DNA of 64,000 bases from Siphonodentalium dalli (GCA_032622095.1 CP136062.1:143364351-143428350), one strand, 5' to 3'; shown: positions 46,622-57,859, counted from the stretch's first letter. Program-made: numbers and translations. Notes: generated by a model not told the origin, from the sequence alone.

Positions 46622-46862
46622 TGACTGTTTCTTGTTAACTCGGGTGGGTTTTTTGTTCATGGGAGAACACGCGTTCGTCAAAACGGATTTAAGTTTGTTG
46701 TATATGTTATCTAACCTGTGATTATCGTGATCTGGTTTTGTGTCGAGAATTGGACTTCCGTCAAATAGAGCGTCCAAGTAATAGAGTTGTGTTGCGTCTA
46801 TTCGCTCAACAAAAGATTTAACTTTGCGCGTGTCCCAATTCTGGATTACAGTTTTTCTCGGA
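46609..46862 (-). pseudogene. Endonuclease-RT linker fragment of the same retrotransposon
   Basis: Reading minus from 46862: RNPRKTVIQNWDTRKVKSFV, then ERIDATQLYYLDALFDGSP and NIYNKLKSVLTNACSPMNKK. This resembles the linker that precedes the basic region in such elements, and it sits directly upstream of the RT block, across the poly(A)-tailed insert. Functional assignment is by position and style only. Confidence 0.5.
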
Positions 46863-46869
46863 TTACGTT

Positions 46870-47300
46870 TTGTATGTGATTGAGTAATGAGGTAATAAAT
46901 TCAAAAAGGCGAGGATGAACCTCCAGGGAGGTAATCTCAATCACTTGAATATCCTAAAAATGGTCTAGCGCTTTCGATACAAGTGTATCTTCGTCAGGAC
47001 CAGGATGGTGTAGATAGATGTGGATTTTGCCTGTCCTTTTATACTCTAGGTTGATTGAGCGTAAATTTTATTGGTCAAAGGGTAGATGTCGGGTGTTTGT
47101 GGACACAGAAGAGGTCTCAGAGTTGAGTGCGGGTATATTGCGGGTATGTGGTGCCTCGCGATTCCCGATAGTCTATGCGGGTAGTTTGTGCGGGTATATA
47201 ATACTATATTGTTGCTGTCCAGTCACTGTAGTTTAGTGCGGGTAGTTGTAGCGGGTATGTTGTATACAAAGCTACTCGTATAATAACGTGATGTGTCCAT
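46870..47300. repeat. Possible Penelope-like or other retroelement terminal fragment
   Basis: Minus strand at 46966-47005: CCTGACGAAGATACACTTG, then TATCGAAAGCGCTAG. The stem GATAC/GTATC between CTGACGA and GAAA resembles phrases found in Penelope-like and related elements. The following 300 bp carries repeated GTGCGGGTA. No reverse transcriptase or GIY-YIG frame is visible, so identity is weak. Confidence 0.3.
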
Positions 47301-47380
47301 GAATTAAAGCACAAACGGCGTCGGTATATGATTTATAACCCAGGAAGCCGCGGATGTGTATTTGCGGGTATGTTGAGAAG
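47127..47380 (+). repeat. Cluster of GCGGGTA motifs
   Basis: GCGGGTA occurs about seven times (near 47129, 47142, 47178, 47191, 47238, 47251 and 47365) with irregular 13-50 bp spacing. One further copy with TACCCGC follows at about 50035-50058. Confidence 0.8.
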
Positions 47381-47479
47381 AAACGATCCGAACTGGTGCG
47401 GATATGTCGCTTTGTTCATCATAATTAGCAATGGGCAACCCCGAAGAAGAACGATAACTCGCGTATTTCCGGAAGTCGG

Positions 47480-48110
47480 TAAATGATGACATCACAGGAA
47501 ATCTCCAGAGTCTCGCGACTGAAGGTAATTGTAAACACCGCTATTTTAAGCAATTACGTGTCCTTTTCCAATAAAAATAGCACAATTCGGCAGCGGATAT
47601 AATATCCTTTGTTTACCAAACTAAAAAGCCGCGAAAATATTTGTGAAAAGATTTTTGTTGAAATCGTCAAAATACTCCGAATTTGAAAGTTTCTGACCAC
47701 CTCGATTGCTATCGATTACGCTTCATTGCTCGCTGCTAAGTTAAAAAGTAAAAAGTTAGCAATAAAAAGCCGTATTTCGATCGTCGCGGTGGTCCTGCGA
47801 AAATATGTTTTTTAATTGCCAGGGGAGATCACTCTATTACTAGTAGTATTACCAGCTAATGCAGTCACATGATTAAAACATGGCGGCCCCCGTGAACATA
47901 TTAATGATTGTACGTAAACAAATGTATTTGAAGTGAATAGTAATGTATTCTGCTGACCATTTTGTCTTTATTGAATGAAATTGGTTGATTGGGAAGATCT
48001 GATTTATCTAAGCCACTTTATTATGTATTATGCCATAATTAATGATTCAGTCAACAATTGAATTAGGCCTACATGTATGACATATGATACATGCATGTGG
48101 TGTAATACAT
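47480..48110. other. Stretch without supported gene
   Basis: AT-rich. ACATGGCGGCCCCCG at about 47879 is another ATGGCGGC box. Confidence 0.4.
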
Positions 48111-48244
48111 GAAGGTATCACCACCCCCCCCCCCCTTCGGTATGAAGGATTCAGGGTGTTTTGAAGCCGTACGCAGGATTCATACCCCCAAGTTGACTGG
48201 TATTCGGGTTGAAGCAAAACATCTTGGACACATGTTTGAATGGG

Positions 48245-48960
48245 GTCGTGACTACCCGCCCCTGAGACAACCCGCCCCCTTTCACTCAAGACAACCCGCA
48301 CCCCTGACAACCCGCCCCCTAAAATCACTTAGCGGTAATTAGTGGCTAATTAGGACGTGTGACGGGATTATGAGATGTTTGTTTAAAGAATCTTGCCAGG
48401 TTGTTCTTTATAGGTTTTTATTTGATGTAACAACATGGACAACAAAAAACGGTATATAGGCTAATATGAATATGAACGTGAACGAAGATTAAAAACAAAA
48501 TTTAATAAGTTTAACAAACGAACAATGATTAATTTGGGGCTGCTGCTGGATGTCTGCCAGTGCATTGTGCTGGTCTCTTCTTTCGTCTCGCACCTCCAAA
48601 TCGCAGTGAATGCAAGGAAACATGCTTGCAGAATGAAGATAACCCACACTCAAGAGATAATATACCCAGTTCCGTCAGCATCATTCAAAGGCTGTTTGTA
48701 TACTCACCTCCAATCAAACATATAACATAGACACAATATACATGTAGAAATATGGAGATTTGTGAAGAGGATTAATTGGACAACAAGCAAAATGCTTTGA
48801 CATAATTAATGAATAAACACATGTTTTGTTGGTCAAAATCTTTAATAATATATCATCAAAGAACATAATCACTATTAACAATTTCCGGACAACCCACCCT
48901 TATTTATCGGGACAACCCGCCCTGAAAATAGCAGAGGGGTGGGTTGTCTCGGGGCATGTA
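48245..48960. repeat. GACAACCCGCCC motif repeats at both ends of a 700-bp segment
   Basis: ACAACCCGCCCC is repeated about every 20-25 bp at 48265-48325. It recurs at 48890-48925 and in inverse form (GGTGGGTTGTCTCGGGG) at 48935-48955. The segment between is AT-rich, with no gene. The layout suggests an element bounded by inverted motif clusters. Confidence 0.6.
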
Positions 48961-50600
48961 GTACCGTTCCCGTTTGAATGATGGCGCAAAATAATATTTT
49001 GTGCTGATACTAGTCGATCTGTACGAATGAGTGGTTAGAATAGCTTCTTGGGCATATTTTACCACCATGCCATCATAAAGTATCATTAATCGTATCATAA
49101 TGGCCTCATAATGCCCATAACATGATATTTTGTTGCGAACGGGTCGGTACTGGTTTGTTTATCCACTTAACCAGTTATTTCAAACCATACTTTATCATGT
49201 TGCAATGTTTACATAAAACAATGCCTCCAACATTAATTGAGATATAGTTATATCATACGCTTGAAAATAGTTTGGCTCATGAACTTTGTGAAGGTTGACA
49301 CTCATATTTTGTCCATTTTCTAAGAATTAATTGAAAAAAAAAAAATATCAGCTCTCATATCGATACACCAATGGCTGACAATGAAACTTATATACAGTTT
49401 TGCTGCAGGTTAGGTAGTATTTTGCGTGAATAGCTCCATAATGTTGAAAAAAAATAGCTTTTTAAAAATTTTGGTAGGGGGTATAGTTTGGTTATCAAGA
49501 AATATTTCCACGTATTCGACACAAAAGTCTCAATTTTTTTTATCAAAATGTATTCAATAGTGTCTGATAAAAGAAATAACACACAGAAATACCAAAAGTT
49601 TTTATAGTATATAATATTGTCAACATACTTGAGAAAAAGAAAAAAAAATTCATCTTTTTGATGGGGGTATACTTGGATTTTGATCAAAATTTTCTATTTT
49701 TATGAAGGAAAAGTTCCTATTTCTGCATTGTTTATGTAGATTGATCGTTCCCGATGAGAACAACATATAGGTTTCCCATAAGAATTCGAAAACTTTGCCG
49801 TTATGTTGTGTTGTCAGAATTTTGCCATTCCTCAAAAACTGCGAATTGTCGACCCCCTGACCCCAGTCCAATTATTTGAAAAAAACGTCATTTTTTTCAA
49901 ACACTGCCATTACTACTGACTTTGTTTCATATTCCTAACACCCTAAAGCTGCTATAACTGCATCTGAATATCTGGAAAAGGGTTTTGAAAAAAATCGTTG
50001 CCTATTGCTATCATAATGTGTAGGCCTACCAGCTGCGGGTATGTGTTGTGTAGTACCCGCATTTATCAAATTGTATTGATATTATGTATATATCTTGCAT
50101 CCCTAGGTGGCATACAAGGGGATAATTGACCGCATTATGTCTTGTGCAAAGTTAACACAGAGTCGGTGGTTACCCATTCTGAACTCCTCGACCTGTGACC
50201 TTTGTGGGCCAATGAAACGGTGACGGAATCTGACGAGGTTTGCCGAATGGGTGGTTACCAATAATTTATTGTTTAAACCGGAAGGTATTGTGTAGTGGTG
50301 GCCGATATAGGGCTTTACGCGGTCACAGAGTCGATGGTTTATGGTTGTGACGAATATGGGCGGATGAGATGTTTGACCAATCAAATGTGAATAATCGGGT
50401 GAATTGAGGACGCGTGCTTGGATCCGAGAAGGGTATTTTGTGGGGTTGGGTCATTGGGACCATGAGGGGAGAAGTGACAACTACTGGATGTGAGATTGAC
50501 AAAAGTGTAATGTGCAACTCACAAACTACAGTCATATAAAGTATTGTCCATTTAACGGCGGGATATTTGTCCATTCGTGTAGGCATATGTGGGCTTGAAA
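48960..50600. other. Stretch without supported gene
   Basis: AT-rich. Minus frames at 49388-49687 and 50103-50384 are low-complexity or lack recognisable motifs. Confidence 0.4.
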
Positions 50601-50639
50601 CATCACATTGGTGTGTTCATAATGTGCCGTCTAAGTCAA

Positions 50640-50810
50640 CTGAGGGCGGCGTTGTTTTCCCTGTATGGTAGGGGGGGGGGGTCGGAAAAAAGTGACATGA
50701 CATTAGGCTGAAAAAACTTTTTTCCGGCTCTTGGGTACCCACCACCCCCCTATTTGAAGGAAAAAATATTTTTTCCAATTTCATGCGGGGTACCCACCCC
50801 ATTTTTACCT
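50640..50810. repeat. G/C-run repeat family, copy with GGGTACCCACC arms
   Basis: GTAGGGGGGGGGGTCGGAAA, AAAACTTTTTTCCGG, GGGTACCCACCACCCCCC, GGAAAAAATATTTTTTCC, GGGGTACCCACCCC. Strong local inverted symmetry. Confidence 0.65.
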
Positions 50811-51373
50811 CCAAATCTGTAATATCACACCATTTAAGCTTGATGGTCAGTATTACAGTTACCCTATTTCCATTTCTGGTTCTTCTAAGTCATTCCAACT
50901 TTTGTAACAACACGAAACAGGTTCTAAAAAAATACCTGGAAAACCCCAAAATAACACACAGAATACATGTGCTGATCAGTAAATTATTGATGGATTCTTC
51001 CCCAAATATTGTCTAAGGTAGCTCATAATGCTCATTATACATGTAAACAAATATAAAAGCATTAGTGTACCTTCTTTTCATCACAGAAAGTGTAACTTTA
51101 GATGTGTCCCATAGTATCACATGAATTTATGTCAATTATGATTTTTGAAAAAATTATTAGGGCAACACCACCTGGCAATTAACTCTCCAACAATACAGGT
51201 ATTCAGCTGAAATCCACTATGTATCACAAAACTAATTTTCATTTCCATGAGCTGAGTTCTTGGGCTAGGTACGGTGCTAAGGCCAGACCCAGGTCAAGCA
51301 TTCATACAAATACATGTACTGCGTGTAAATAGAAACTTGAAAATAAGACGGTCATATGCAGTCTGCAGAATAA

Positions 51374-51463
51374 GCTACAAGGAGGTGAGTTTGGTGATGC
51401 TACCCAGCAGAGTGGGCTATAGCATTACCAAATTCACCATATGTGACCCTCATATGTAGCTAG
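51374..51463. repeat. Hairpin family H, copy 2
   Basis: AGCTACA...GGTGAGTTTGGTGATGCTA and TAGCATTACCAAATTCACC...TGTAGCT fold back. Same core as 2374-2466. Confidence 0.75.
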
Positions 51464-51486
51464 TTCTCCATGGTTGGTCGAGACCA

Positions 51487-51576
51487 AAATAGAATGAGGT
51501 CGTTAGAGGTTGAATTTGTTGATGCTATGCCGGGTAGTATCGCCAAATTCGCCCTCTGCAGACTTCGATCATTTTG
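51487..51576. repeat. Hairpin family H, copy 3
   Basis: AATGAGGTC...TGAATTTGTTGATGCTA and TAGTATCGCCAAATTCGCC...GACTTCGATCATTTT. More diverged than copy 2 and only about 25 bp from it. Confidence 0.7.
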
Positions 51577-52149
51577 CTGATGACCAGCACATTATTTTTA
51601 GACTTGCATATTATATTAAGTTATATTATATTTTCTTTCCCTTCTTTTCACTCATCTGTTCTGATTTTGTTTATTCCACTTAGCAGCCTTCTCCATATCT
51701 ACACATTCAAGGTCTATGTATGCTCGCCCAATCTTTTATCTGGGTCCCACCATCTCAAGATTATTATCTCAGTGATATGCGTTGTTGCAGTCTACAGTCC
51801 CATGCCAAGTTCCGATACAATTTTGACTGAGTCATCTGGTCTGATCAGGTATAATGAGTAAATATTAATGAGATAAATGAATAGCTTTTTTCATTTTATT
51901 TATATTAAAGTTTATTCATGTGCTACATAACTGTCCATTTTCATCTGGAACCAGTAGCATTGGTACATGGCAATGTGATCGGATGTAAAAGGCGAATTCC
52001 TGAGAGGTGGTTCGTAATCTGGATTTCTGAGAAGCATCATGCCCATATCCACACTAACTACCCCCATAAGCACTGCCCTAAGTGTCATACACACCTTGAC
52101 AATGATGCTGAACACTTTGAGGCATTTATATTGAAGAAATGTTGTAAGA

Positions 52150-52260
52150 GGAAAAAATTGCGACCACTCAGGAAAAAAGTGACTTTTTCGCAGCTGAACC
52201 ACCCACCCACCCCGGCCTAGTGTATGGAAAAAAGTGGATGACCACCCCCCCCTGTGTATG
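52150..52260. repeat. G/C-run repeat family, copy
   Basis: GACCACTCAGGAAAAAAGTG, CCACCCACCCACCCCGGCCT, ATGGAAAAAAGTGGATGACC, then a C run. Confidence 0.6.
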
Positions 52261-52659
52261 GGAGTAGTGTGTACATCAGACCGGCTCATGTATATAAACC
52301 TTCAAGTTTTAGGATGATGTTTTTTTAAAAAACATTCATTAATGTCGAAAGAAAAACTATTATTAATTCATATGCTAAATTTAAAATTGGGTTTATATTT
52401 TGTTCCGATATCACCGAGGGACTCAATATAGTACAACTTCGTGAAATTGCCCACATATATATGTCTTTACGAGTATGTGTAACTTTTGTATTTTATAGTA
52501 TTTTATGATTATTGATGTATATTATTATGATGTATTTTACGTATTTATTTATTGATATATAACATTTCATTCAATTTTGAAAAGCCCGCCCAATAAAGTC
52601 CCAAAAGCCCACATAAAGTAATACAAAGTTGGCAAATTGGTCTCCTAGGTGGGTGACTT

Positions 52660-52895
52660 GTTGAAAAGTTCCGAAATATCTGGAATATCCTGTTGGAAAT
52701 TTTATCCCAATGATGGGGTGTGCAAATGGAACTACAGAATTTCCGAAAATTGGAAATATTTTAGAATAGTAGATGTAGATTTGGAAAATTTGGACCCCAA
52801 CGGGGAGGGGGTGCATATGGAATTTCCGAAATTTGGAATTTTTAGGGCAGTTGATTTGGAAAATTTGGATCCAAGGGGGGGGGGGGGGCACCAAA
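52660..52895 (+). repeat. Degenerate tandem repeat with GATTTGGAAAATTTGGA
   Basis: GATTTGGAAAATTTGGACCC and TGGAATTTCCGAAATTTGGA phrases occur in successive units of about 80 bp (52775-52850 and 52855-52895, with a weaker earlier unit). Ends in a G run. Confidence 0.7.
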
Positions 52896-53160
52896 CTTTA
52901 AATTGATCTCAGTCTTTGAGAATGAGATGGTAGTTTTTCTCCTTGAAAAAGGCGACAGATTATATATGAAGTCGGTACAGGTATTTGTCATAACTCGCAA
53001 GCCAGCATGTCGACACAATGGACTGTCTTCTTTCTTCACATTGAACATGCACGTATAACAAAACTCCCTCCATATCAGTCAATAACTGTATATTGTATGC
53101 CCCAGTCGTCACAATATGTGTGTCCACTGAGCTCATCTGCTTCCACGTTCTCCTCTCTAT

Positions 53161-53278
53161 GTATCACACACAGGTCCCCAGAACAAAAATTGACCCCACC
53201 CCCAATAATACTTAATCCTATTAAGTATTATTGGGGGTGGGGTCAATTTTTGTTCTGGGGACCTGTGGTATCACACAC
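53161..53278. mobile_element. Perfect 45-bp-arm hairpin flanked by 11-bp direct repeats
   Basis: Arms 53171-53215 and 53221-53265 are exact complements (CAGGTCCCCAGAACAAAAAT...) around a 5-nt loop TCCTA. GTATCACACAC lies directly at 53161-53171 and 53268-53278. The direct repeats look like a target duplication around a tiny fold-back insertion; the alternative is a template-switch inversion. The identical arms imply a recent event. Confidence 0.85.
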
Positions 53279-54242
53279 TATGATGCTGCCGCATAATCGA
53301 TGGAATGTGCATTATTGGTGGAACGTGGTCCCTGTTGATAGACCAAGTGTGGTAACTCTACTGTTATAATGACACCAATCGCAAATCATTTGGTCCAAGA
53401 GCATGCAAGATTGATAACTCTAAAGTTGTTGGACCACGAATACATGAATTATGTGTCAACGCATTGCTAAATGGTACAATCAGGGGATGTGCACTGCATT
53501 CTAATCGGCAATGATTGTCTACATAGTGTGATGCTATTTATTAATTTAGAAACATGTTTCAATTAAGTACGGTATGGTAGTGTTAATATTTAGAAAATGA
53601 TGAGGTATTCTGTCATTAATATATATAATTCACTAGTATACTCGTCACATGTGTATAACACTGGCTGCAAAATAACATGCATGCACTATGTAGATAACTT
53701 GTAAGGGTTTTTGTTTTTTTATTTTTTTTTATAAAAATGCTTTATTGTATATTATTATCCATCCCTTAACTAACACCATTTCCGATTGGACAAAAGCCGC
53801 CAGTGATAGTCCTGGAAAAAGTCATATTGGACTCCCGAAAGTCATATTGGACTTCGACTGTACAATATGACTTTTCATATTGGACTCCGTGACGTCACGA
53901 ATTAACTCTATTGCGAAATGAATCGGTGATATTTTGATGCGCGCGCAACATTGATGGATTTTAGCAGACATTTCACTTCCGCATTGAGTTTTTTCTCACT
54001 TCCATGTTTACTTTTCCAAATCATGCTTTCTGATTATCAATATACGGTACAGGCTTTTATAGAGAATTAAGTGCCGACAAATACCAAAAATAACCACAAA
54101 AGTTTTATTTCCAAAATTTGGATAAACATACAGATGGATAATACAAATGTCATTATACAATTTTGTGTACAGTATGAGTTTTTCTTTTACTCGTCCAGGT
54201 TGTGGTGAAAAGTCATATTGGACTCGACACTGGCGTGTCTCG

Positions 54243-54965
54243 TCCCTTAATACCCTTAATTGCCTCGGTATGAGTATTGTCTGGACCAACCAACAAGTTC
54301 TATAAGCATAAAAAGCTTTAACTGCACAATTTCTGGCAAACTACGCGACGTATACATACAAGAATGGTGGACCACAATATCTAAATCAAGCAAGTACGCA
54401 TTTTACCGGATTATAAAGCCAAACTTTGAAACAGAGAATTATCTAACCCTAGATGATAACAAATCAGTTAACTATATTATGGCCTTCCGGACAAGAAACC
54501 ACAAACTCCCTATACATGTAGAACACGGTACTTGGACAAATACGGATTACTCAGACAGAATTTGCACACTATGTAATCTTGAAATCGGCGACGAATATCA
54601 CATGGTAATGAAATGTAGGGAACTTAATGAACTTAGAATAAAATACCTGAAACCCTACTACTACCAGAGACCTAACACTCACAAACTAGCCGCTCTTTTC
54701 AACTCCCGAAATAAAAAGACAGTTAAAAATCTATCAGTTTTTATTAAGAAGATCCTAGAAATATTCAGGTCCGCCTGAGGCTTATTACCACCCGCCTGAC
54801 ATATTGAAACAACCGAATACCGTCCAACATTTCTATATTCTATTATTATGCCATATATAATATATACATGTATACCTGTACTGAAATATATTGTATATTA
54901 TATCCATATATATATCTGTAATGTCTTAATTTGACGATCAGAATAAACAATTGAATTGAATTGAT
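54243..54965 (+). mobile_element. 5'-truncated non-LTR retrotransposon copy
   Basis: A plus-strand paralogue of the 43862-46377 element, reduced to its C-terminal region, about 180 bp of 3' UTR, AATAAA (54943-54948) and a (TTGAA)n tail (54951-54964). 5' truncation is the usual outcome of target-primed insertion. It sits inside the inverted arms of the AGTCATATTGGACT cluster. Confidence 0.8.
54290..54778 (+). pseudogene. Reverse transcriptase C-terminal fragment with zinc knuckle
   Basis: About 160 codons aligning to 43862-44705: KSFNCTISGKLRDVYIQEWW, AFYRIIKPNFETENYLT, FRTRNHKLPI, CTLCNLEIGDEYHMVMKC (C-x2-C...H-x4-C) and KYLKPYYYQRPNTHKL. Residues before KSFN are in a different frame from the paralogue (LNCLGMSIVWTNQ continues it from about 54250), so there is a frameshift near 54300. 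It has no catalytic domain and cannot function. Confidence 0.8.
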
Positions 54966-55044
54966 TCGTCCAATATGACTTTTTACCACAACCTGGACTC
55001 GTACAAGAAAAACAAACTGTACACAACATTGTATAATAACTTTA

Positions 55045-55600
55045 TAATATTACACGAGAATCTTCAGCGTCATGCACTTGAGTGAATATTAGAACTGACA
55101 ATACCATGTTATATACATTGTGTATATTACTAAAAGGGTTACCCGCCGTAGCCCTGACTATGTAAACATGTAACCAAGTCTTTGAAATGTGTTCTATGTT
55201 AATAATTATATACACATATACATATACACATTAACTGACTTAATTGTTTTGTTTATTCTTTAGCAATGTCCAAGACTAACATACAAAACACCCGTGGTTC
55301 CCGGGCCCCACCAATAACTCGTGCGGCGCCGCTGCACTACATCATTACATATATAACGTGGGAATGACTAAGTATCAGTTTGGTGAAATAGACGAAATTT
55401 AACAAATTAATTCGGCGCCCTTCTGCCCTGACTTGCATCCCTGATCATTATTGGCGTCAATTTGGCAACTTTAAACCATGCAGCTATGTACACTGCATCA
55501 CGGATATGCCTACATGTACGTGATGACTATGAATAAGTTTGGTTGAAAACGGAAAACATATTATAGTTTTCGGTGCCTATCCCCAATCCCCGACACGGAC
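55045..55600. other. Stretch without supported gene
   Basis: AT-rich, then GC-richer text with loosely repeated phrases (AACTTTAAACCATGCAGC, later TCTTTAAACCACACCG). No gene. Confidence 0.4.
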
Positions 55601-55606
55601 TGTGTC

Positions 55607-55705
55607 ACTTCGGAAAATCTAAACAACACCGTTATGTTTCGTAGTGCATGCTGACACCCCATGATATGAAACGTAACGCCGTAATCTAAATTTTCCGAAG
55701 TGGCG
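55607..55705. repeat. Imperfect hairpin, about 35-bp arms
   Basis: CACTTCGGAAAATCTAAAC...CCGTTATGTTT on the left, AAACGTAACG..GTAATCTAAA then TTTTCCGAAGTG on the right. Confidence 0.65.
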
Positions 55706-56116
55706 CCGTACGGGTTAGGGTGGGGATAAGGAAATCGTTTTGGTTCCTCTTCTCCAGCACCATCGCTGAGCCGGACTGTGCCACTTTGGCGTCTTTAAAC
55801 CACACCGTTAGCACCCCATGCATCCGGACATGATCGTAGCGGGCTATAATTTACCCAACTGTACATCAAACCTCTTTAAACATGGACGCAGTTTAATCCT
55901 ATTTTACCGGGAAGTTAGACCAAAAATTGTGGCAAAATTTGCATTTCTTACATTAAATTACGATTTCTATGGTAACAGCCCAGACAATATAGTCTCTGCA
56001 TACATTGCTATTTCCGCGGATATTCCCTTAATATAATAGACAACATTTTCAGTCATGTTTCTACATTTTCCATAGTAAAAAATAACCATATATTCAGGTC
56101 ATAGCAAGAAAATATA

Positions 56117-56157
56117 GTATGTCTATAGCAGTGGTTTTACGTTTGCTATAGACATAC
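56117..56157. repeat. Perfect 14-bp-arm hairpin
   Basis: GTATGTCTATAGCA (56117-56130) and its complement (56144-56157) with a 13-nt loop. Confidence 0.8.
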
Positions 56158-56159
56158 CA

Positions 56160-57840
56160 CAAAATCAAATGAGTGCCTCCATGGAAACTAATTTTTCGGG
56201 CACTAATATTATTGACATAGCAAACATGTCCAGTTCATTTTGAAGCTAAGATATCATATTTTGAGAGACTGTATGTTCTATAATGTGTCAATGCAAAGAT
56301 TCATTAAAATTTGATAAAACTTATATCGAAGTAAGTATTTCAGGTCATAATTTTCGTATAAAACCCGATTATCGAACAGTAAAATGAAAATTGCGGAAAC
56401 CACAACCGCTCATATCTGTAGACCGATTATCGCTGTTAACGTTTAAAAAAAATCAAAGTAAAATAAACCGTGTTTTTATGAAATCACTTACGACAACTAA
56501 AGACTAGTGCAAATGGCGGGTCATGTGGTTATTCCGTTTTGATGGCAGATATTGACTTTCGGGAGAGGAAGTTTTTAATTGTTGTTAGCCTGGAACAATC
56601 CGATGATCGCCTCTAAAGAGCGTCCATGCTTCCGTCTTCCAAAAGCGGTAGACAATAAAGAGCGTTCTAAATCACGAACTGTGTTGTCTTTTTGGAGGTA
56701 CTATACATAATGGAGATCTGTGTGTGGCATAGTGGCATTTTAATATATGAATGATTGAGAATTTGGAAATAACTTACAAAGAGCAATAAATGAAACACCT
56801 GATATATAGTTAACATTATTCCGCCCAGTGTTTTTATAACGTTTATAGGAGCTTCTCAAGTTATGACAAAGTTGATGCGATCGACTGCTGCTATTGCCAC
56901 TCACTTTGGGACCCATCGTTTTGTGAAAACATTTTCGCCGGTTCAAGTACTAACGTACATGGCCGGTTGACACTAATTGATCTCCTATCTTAATTTATGG
57001 AGGAATTAAAGATATATATACATCGCTTCAACAAACCAAACACGCGACGGCATGTTATTAATCCCTGCAAAAACGACTATCATGTGCGCTACTAATTATG
57101 TTAATAATAATGTACATATATGGTCTGCTATACGATAATACTGCCAAAGTGAACGCATAACGATGTAATCTAAAAATACACCGCGCACTTACTGCGACTA
57201 CGTATTCGTAGTCGGCATATTAAACTCCGGCTCCGAATCTGTGTTTTTAATTTGCTCGCCCACTACTACACCATCCGTAATTTAGTCACGGAAATCTCCG
57301 AATAATGATGGGAGTGTTATTTATTCATTTTTCGGCTTATTTATTATGCGCCCGAAATAGGACTTGTGTTATTTCAATCACAACAGGGAGGGCTTTCCAA
57401 TTGCGTTTGGTAGTATGGATTTAGCTAATTCTTAGAAATTGAGGCTCCGCAATTAGACAAAATCCCAATTTTGGAGGCTCATAACTCTAAACATATTCAA
57501 CGTATTGGAAAATGTTTGCTGCTCTATAATCAGAATTGTGTACTCTACAAAATGGATACATAAATGGAAGGACTTGTGATATGAATATTTGTATAAACAT
57601 CCTTGAAAACTTAGAAAGGCATAAATTGAGTATTTTACAAATTTTTACAAATTTATTTCACAAAATTTATCAATTTCGCCTTTCTTGAACCTTTATTTGT
57701 AGTATGTTGTTTTTAATGGGTTAATAGACATATTCCTGTGTTGCAATTAGTTTGAGATTTGACATTTGTTCTCAAAACTCCACTGGACTATAATTAGAAT
57801 ATAATTATGATATTCAATTTGTTTTGGGTGATATAGTGCT
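56160..57840. other. Stretch without supported gene
   Basis: Mostly AT-rich. On the minus strand at about 56906-56920 an ATGGGTCCCAAA is followed directly by GTGAGTGG, which could be a four-codon first exon with a donor, but there is no other support. Confidence 0.3.
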
Positions 57841-57859
57841 GACTGTGAGATAAGCATGG

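Larger units (their letters stand above)
43862..46862 (-). mobile_element. Broken non-LTR retrotransposon (RTE/I-like, clade uncertain)
   Basis: Minus strand. From 5' to 3': an endonuclease-RT linker fragment (46609-46862), a 24-nt poly(A)-tailed insert (about 46394-46621), the RT domain (44803-46377), a frameshifted junction (44663-44802) and the C-terminal zinc-knuckle region (43862-44705). The endonuclease itself is missing beyond 46862, where unrelated sequence begins. A close relative of its C terminus lies at 54243-54965. Confidence 0.8.
53815..55041. repeat. AGTCATATTGGACT repeat cluster with inverted arms
   Basis: AGTCATATTGGACT occurs at about 53821, 53841 and 54211, with an inverted form at about 54967 (GTCCAATATGACT) and partial forms at about 53870. 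Left arm 54152-54225 and right arm 54966-55040 are inverted copies over about 75 bp (CCAGGTTGTGG / CCACAACCTGG, TGTACA..ATTGTATAAT). The retrotransposon fragment 54243-54965 lies exactly between the arms. Confidence 0.8.

Noticed and set aside
50103-50586. Possible reverse-transcriptase fragment on the minus strand
   Set aside because: A phrase NHRLCVNF looked similar to the retrotransposon C terminus, but no other motif or knuckle aligns.
53007-53369. 120-codon plus-strand gene
   Set aside because: It reads through the perfect hairpin at 53171-53265 and has no other support.
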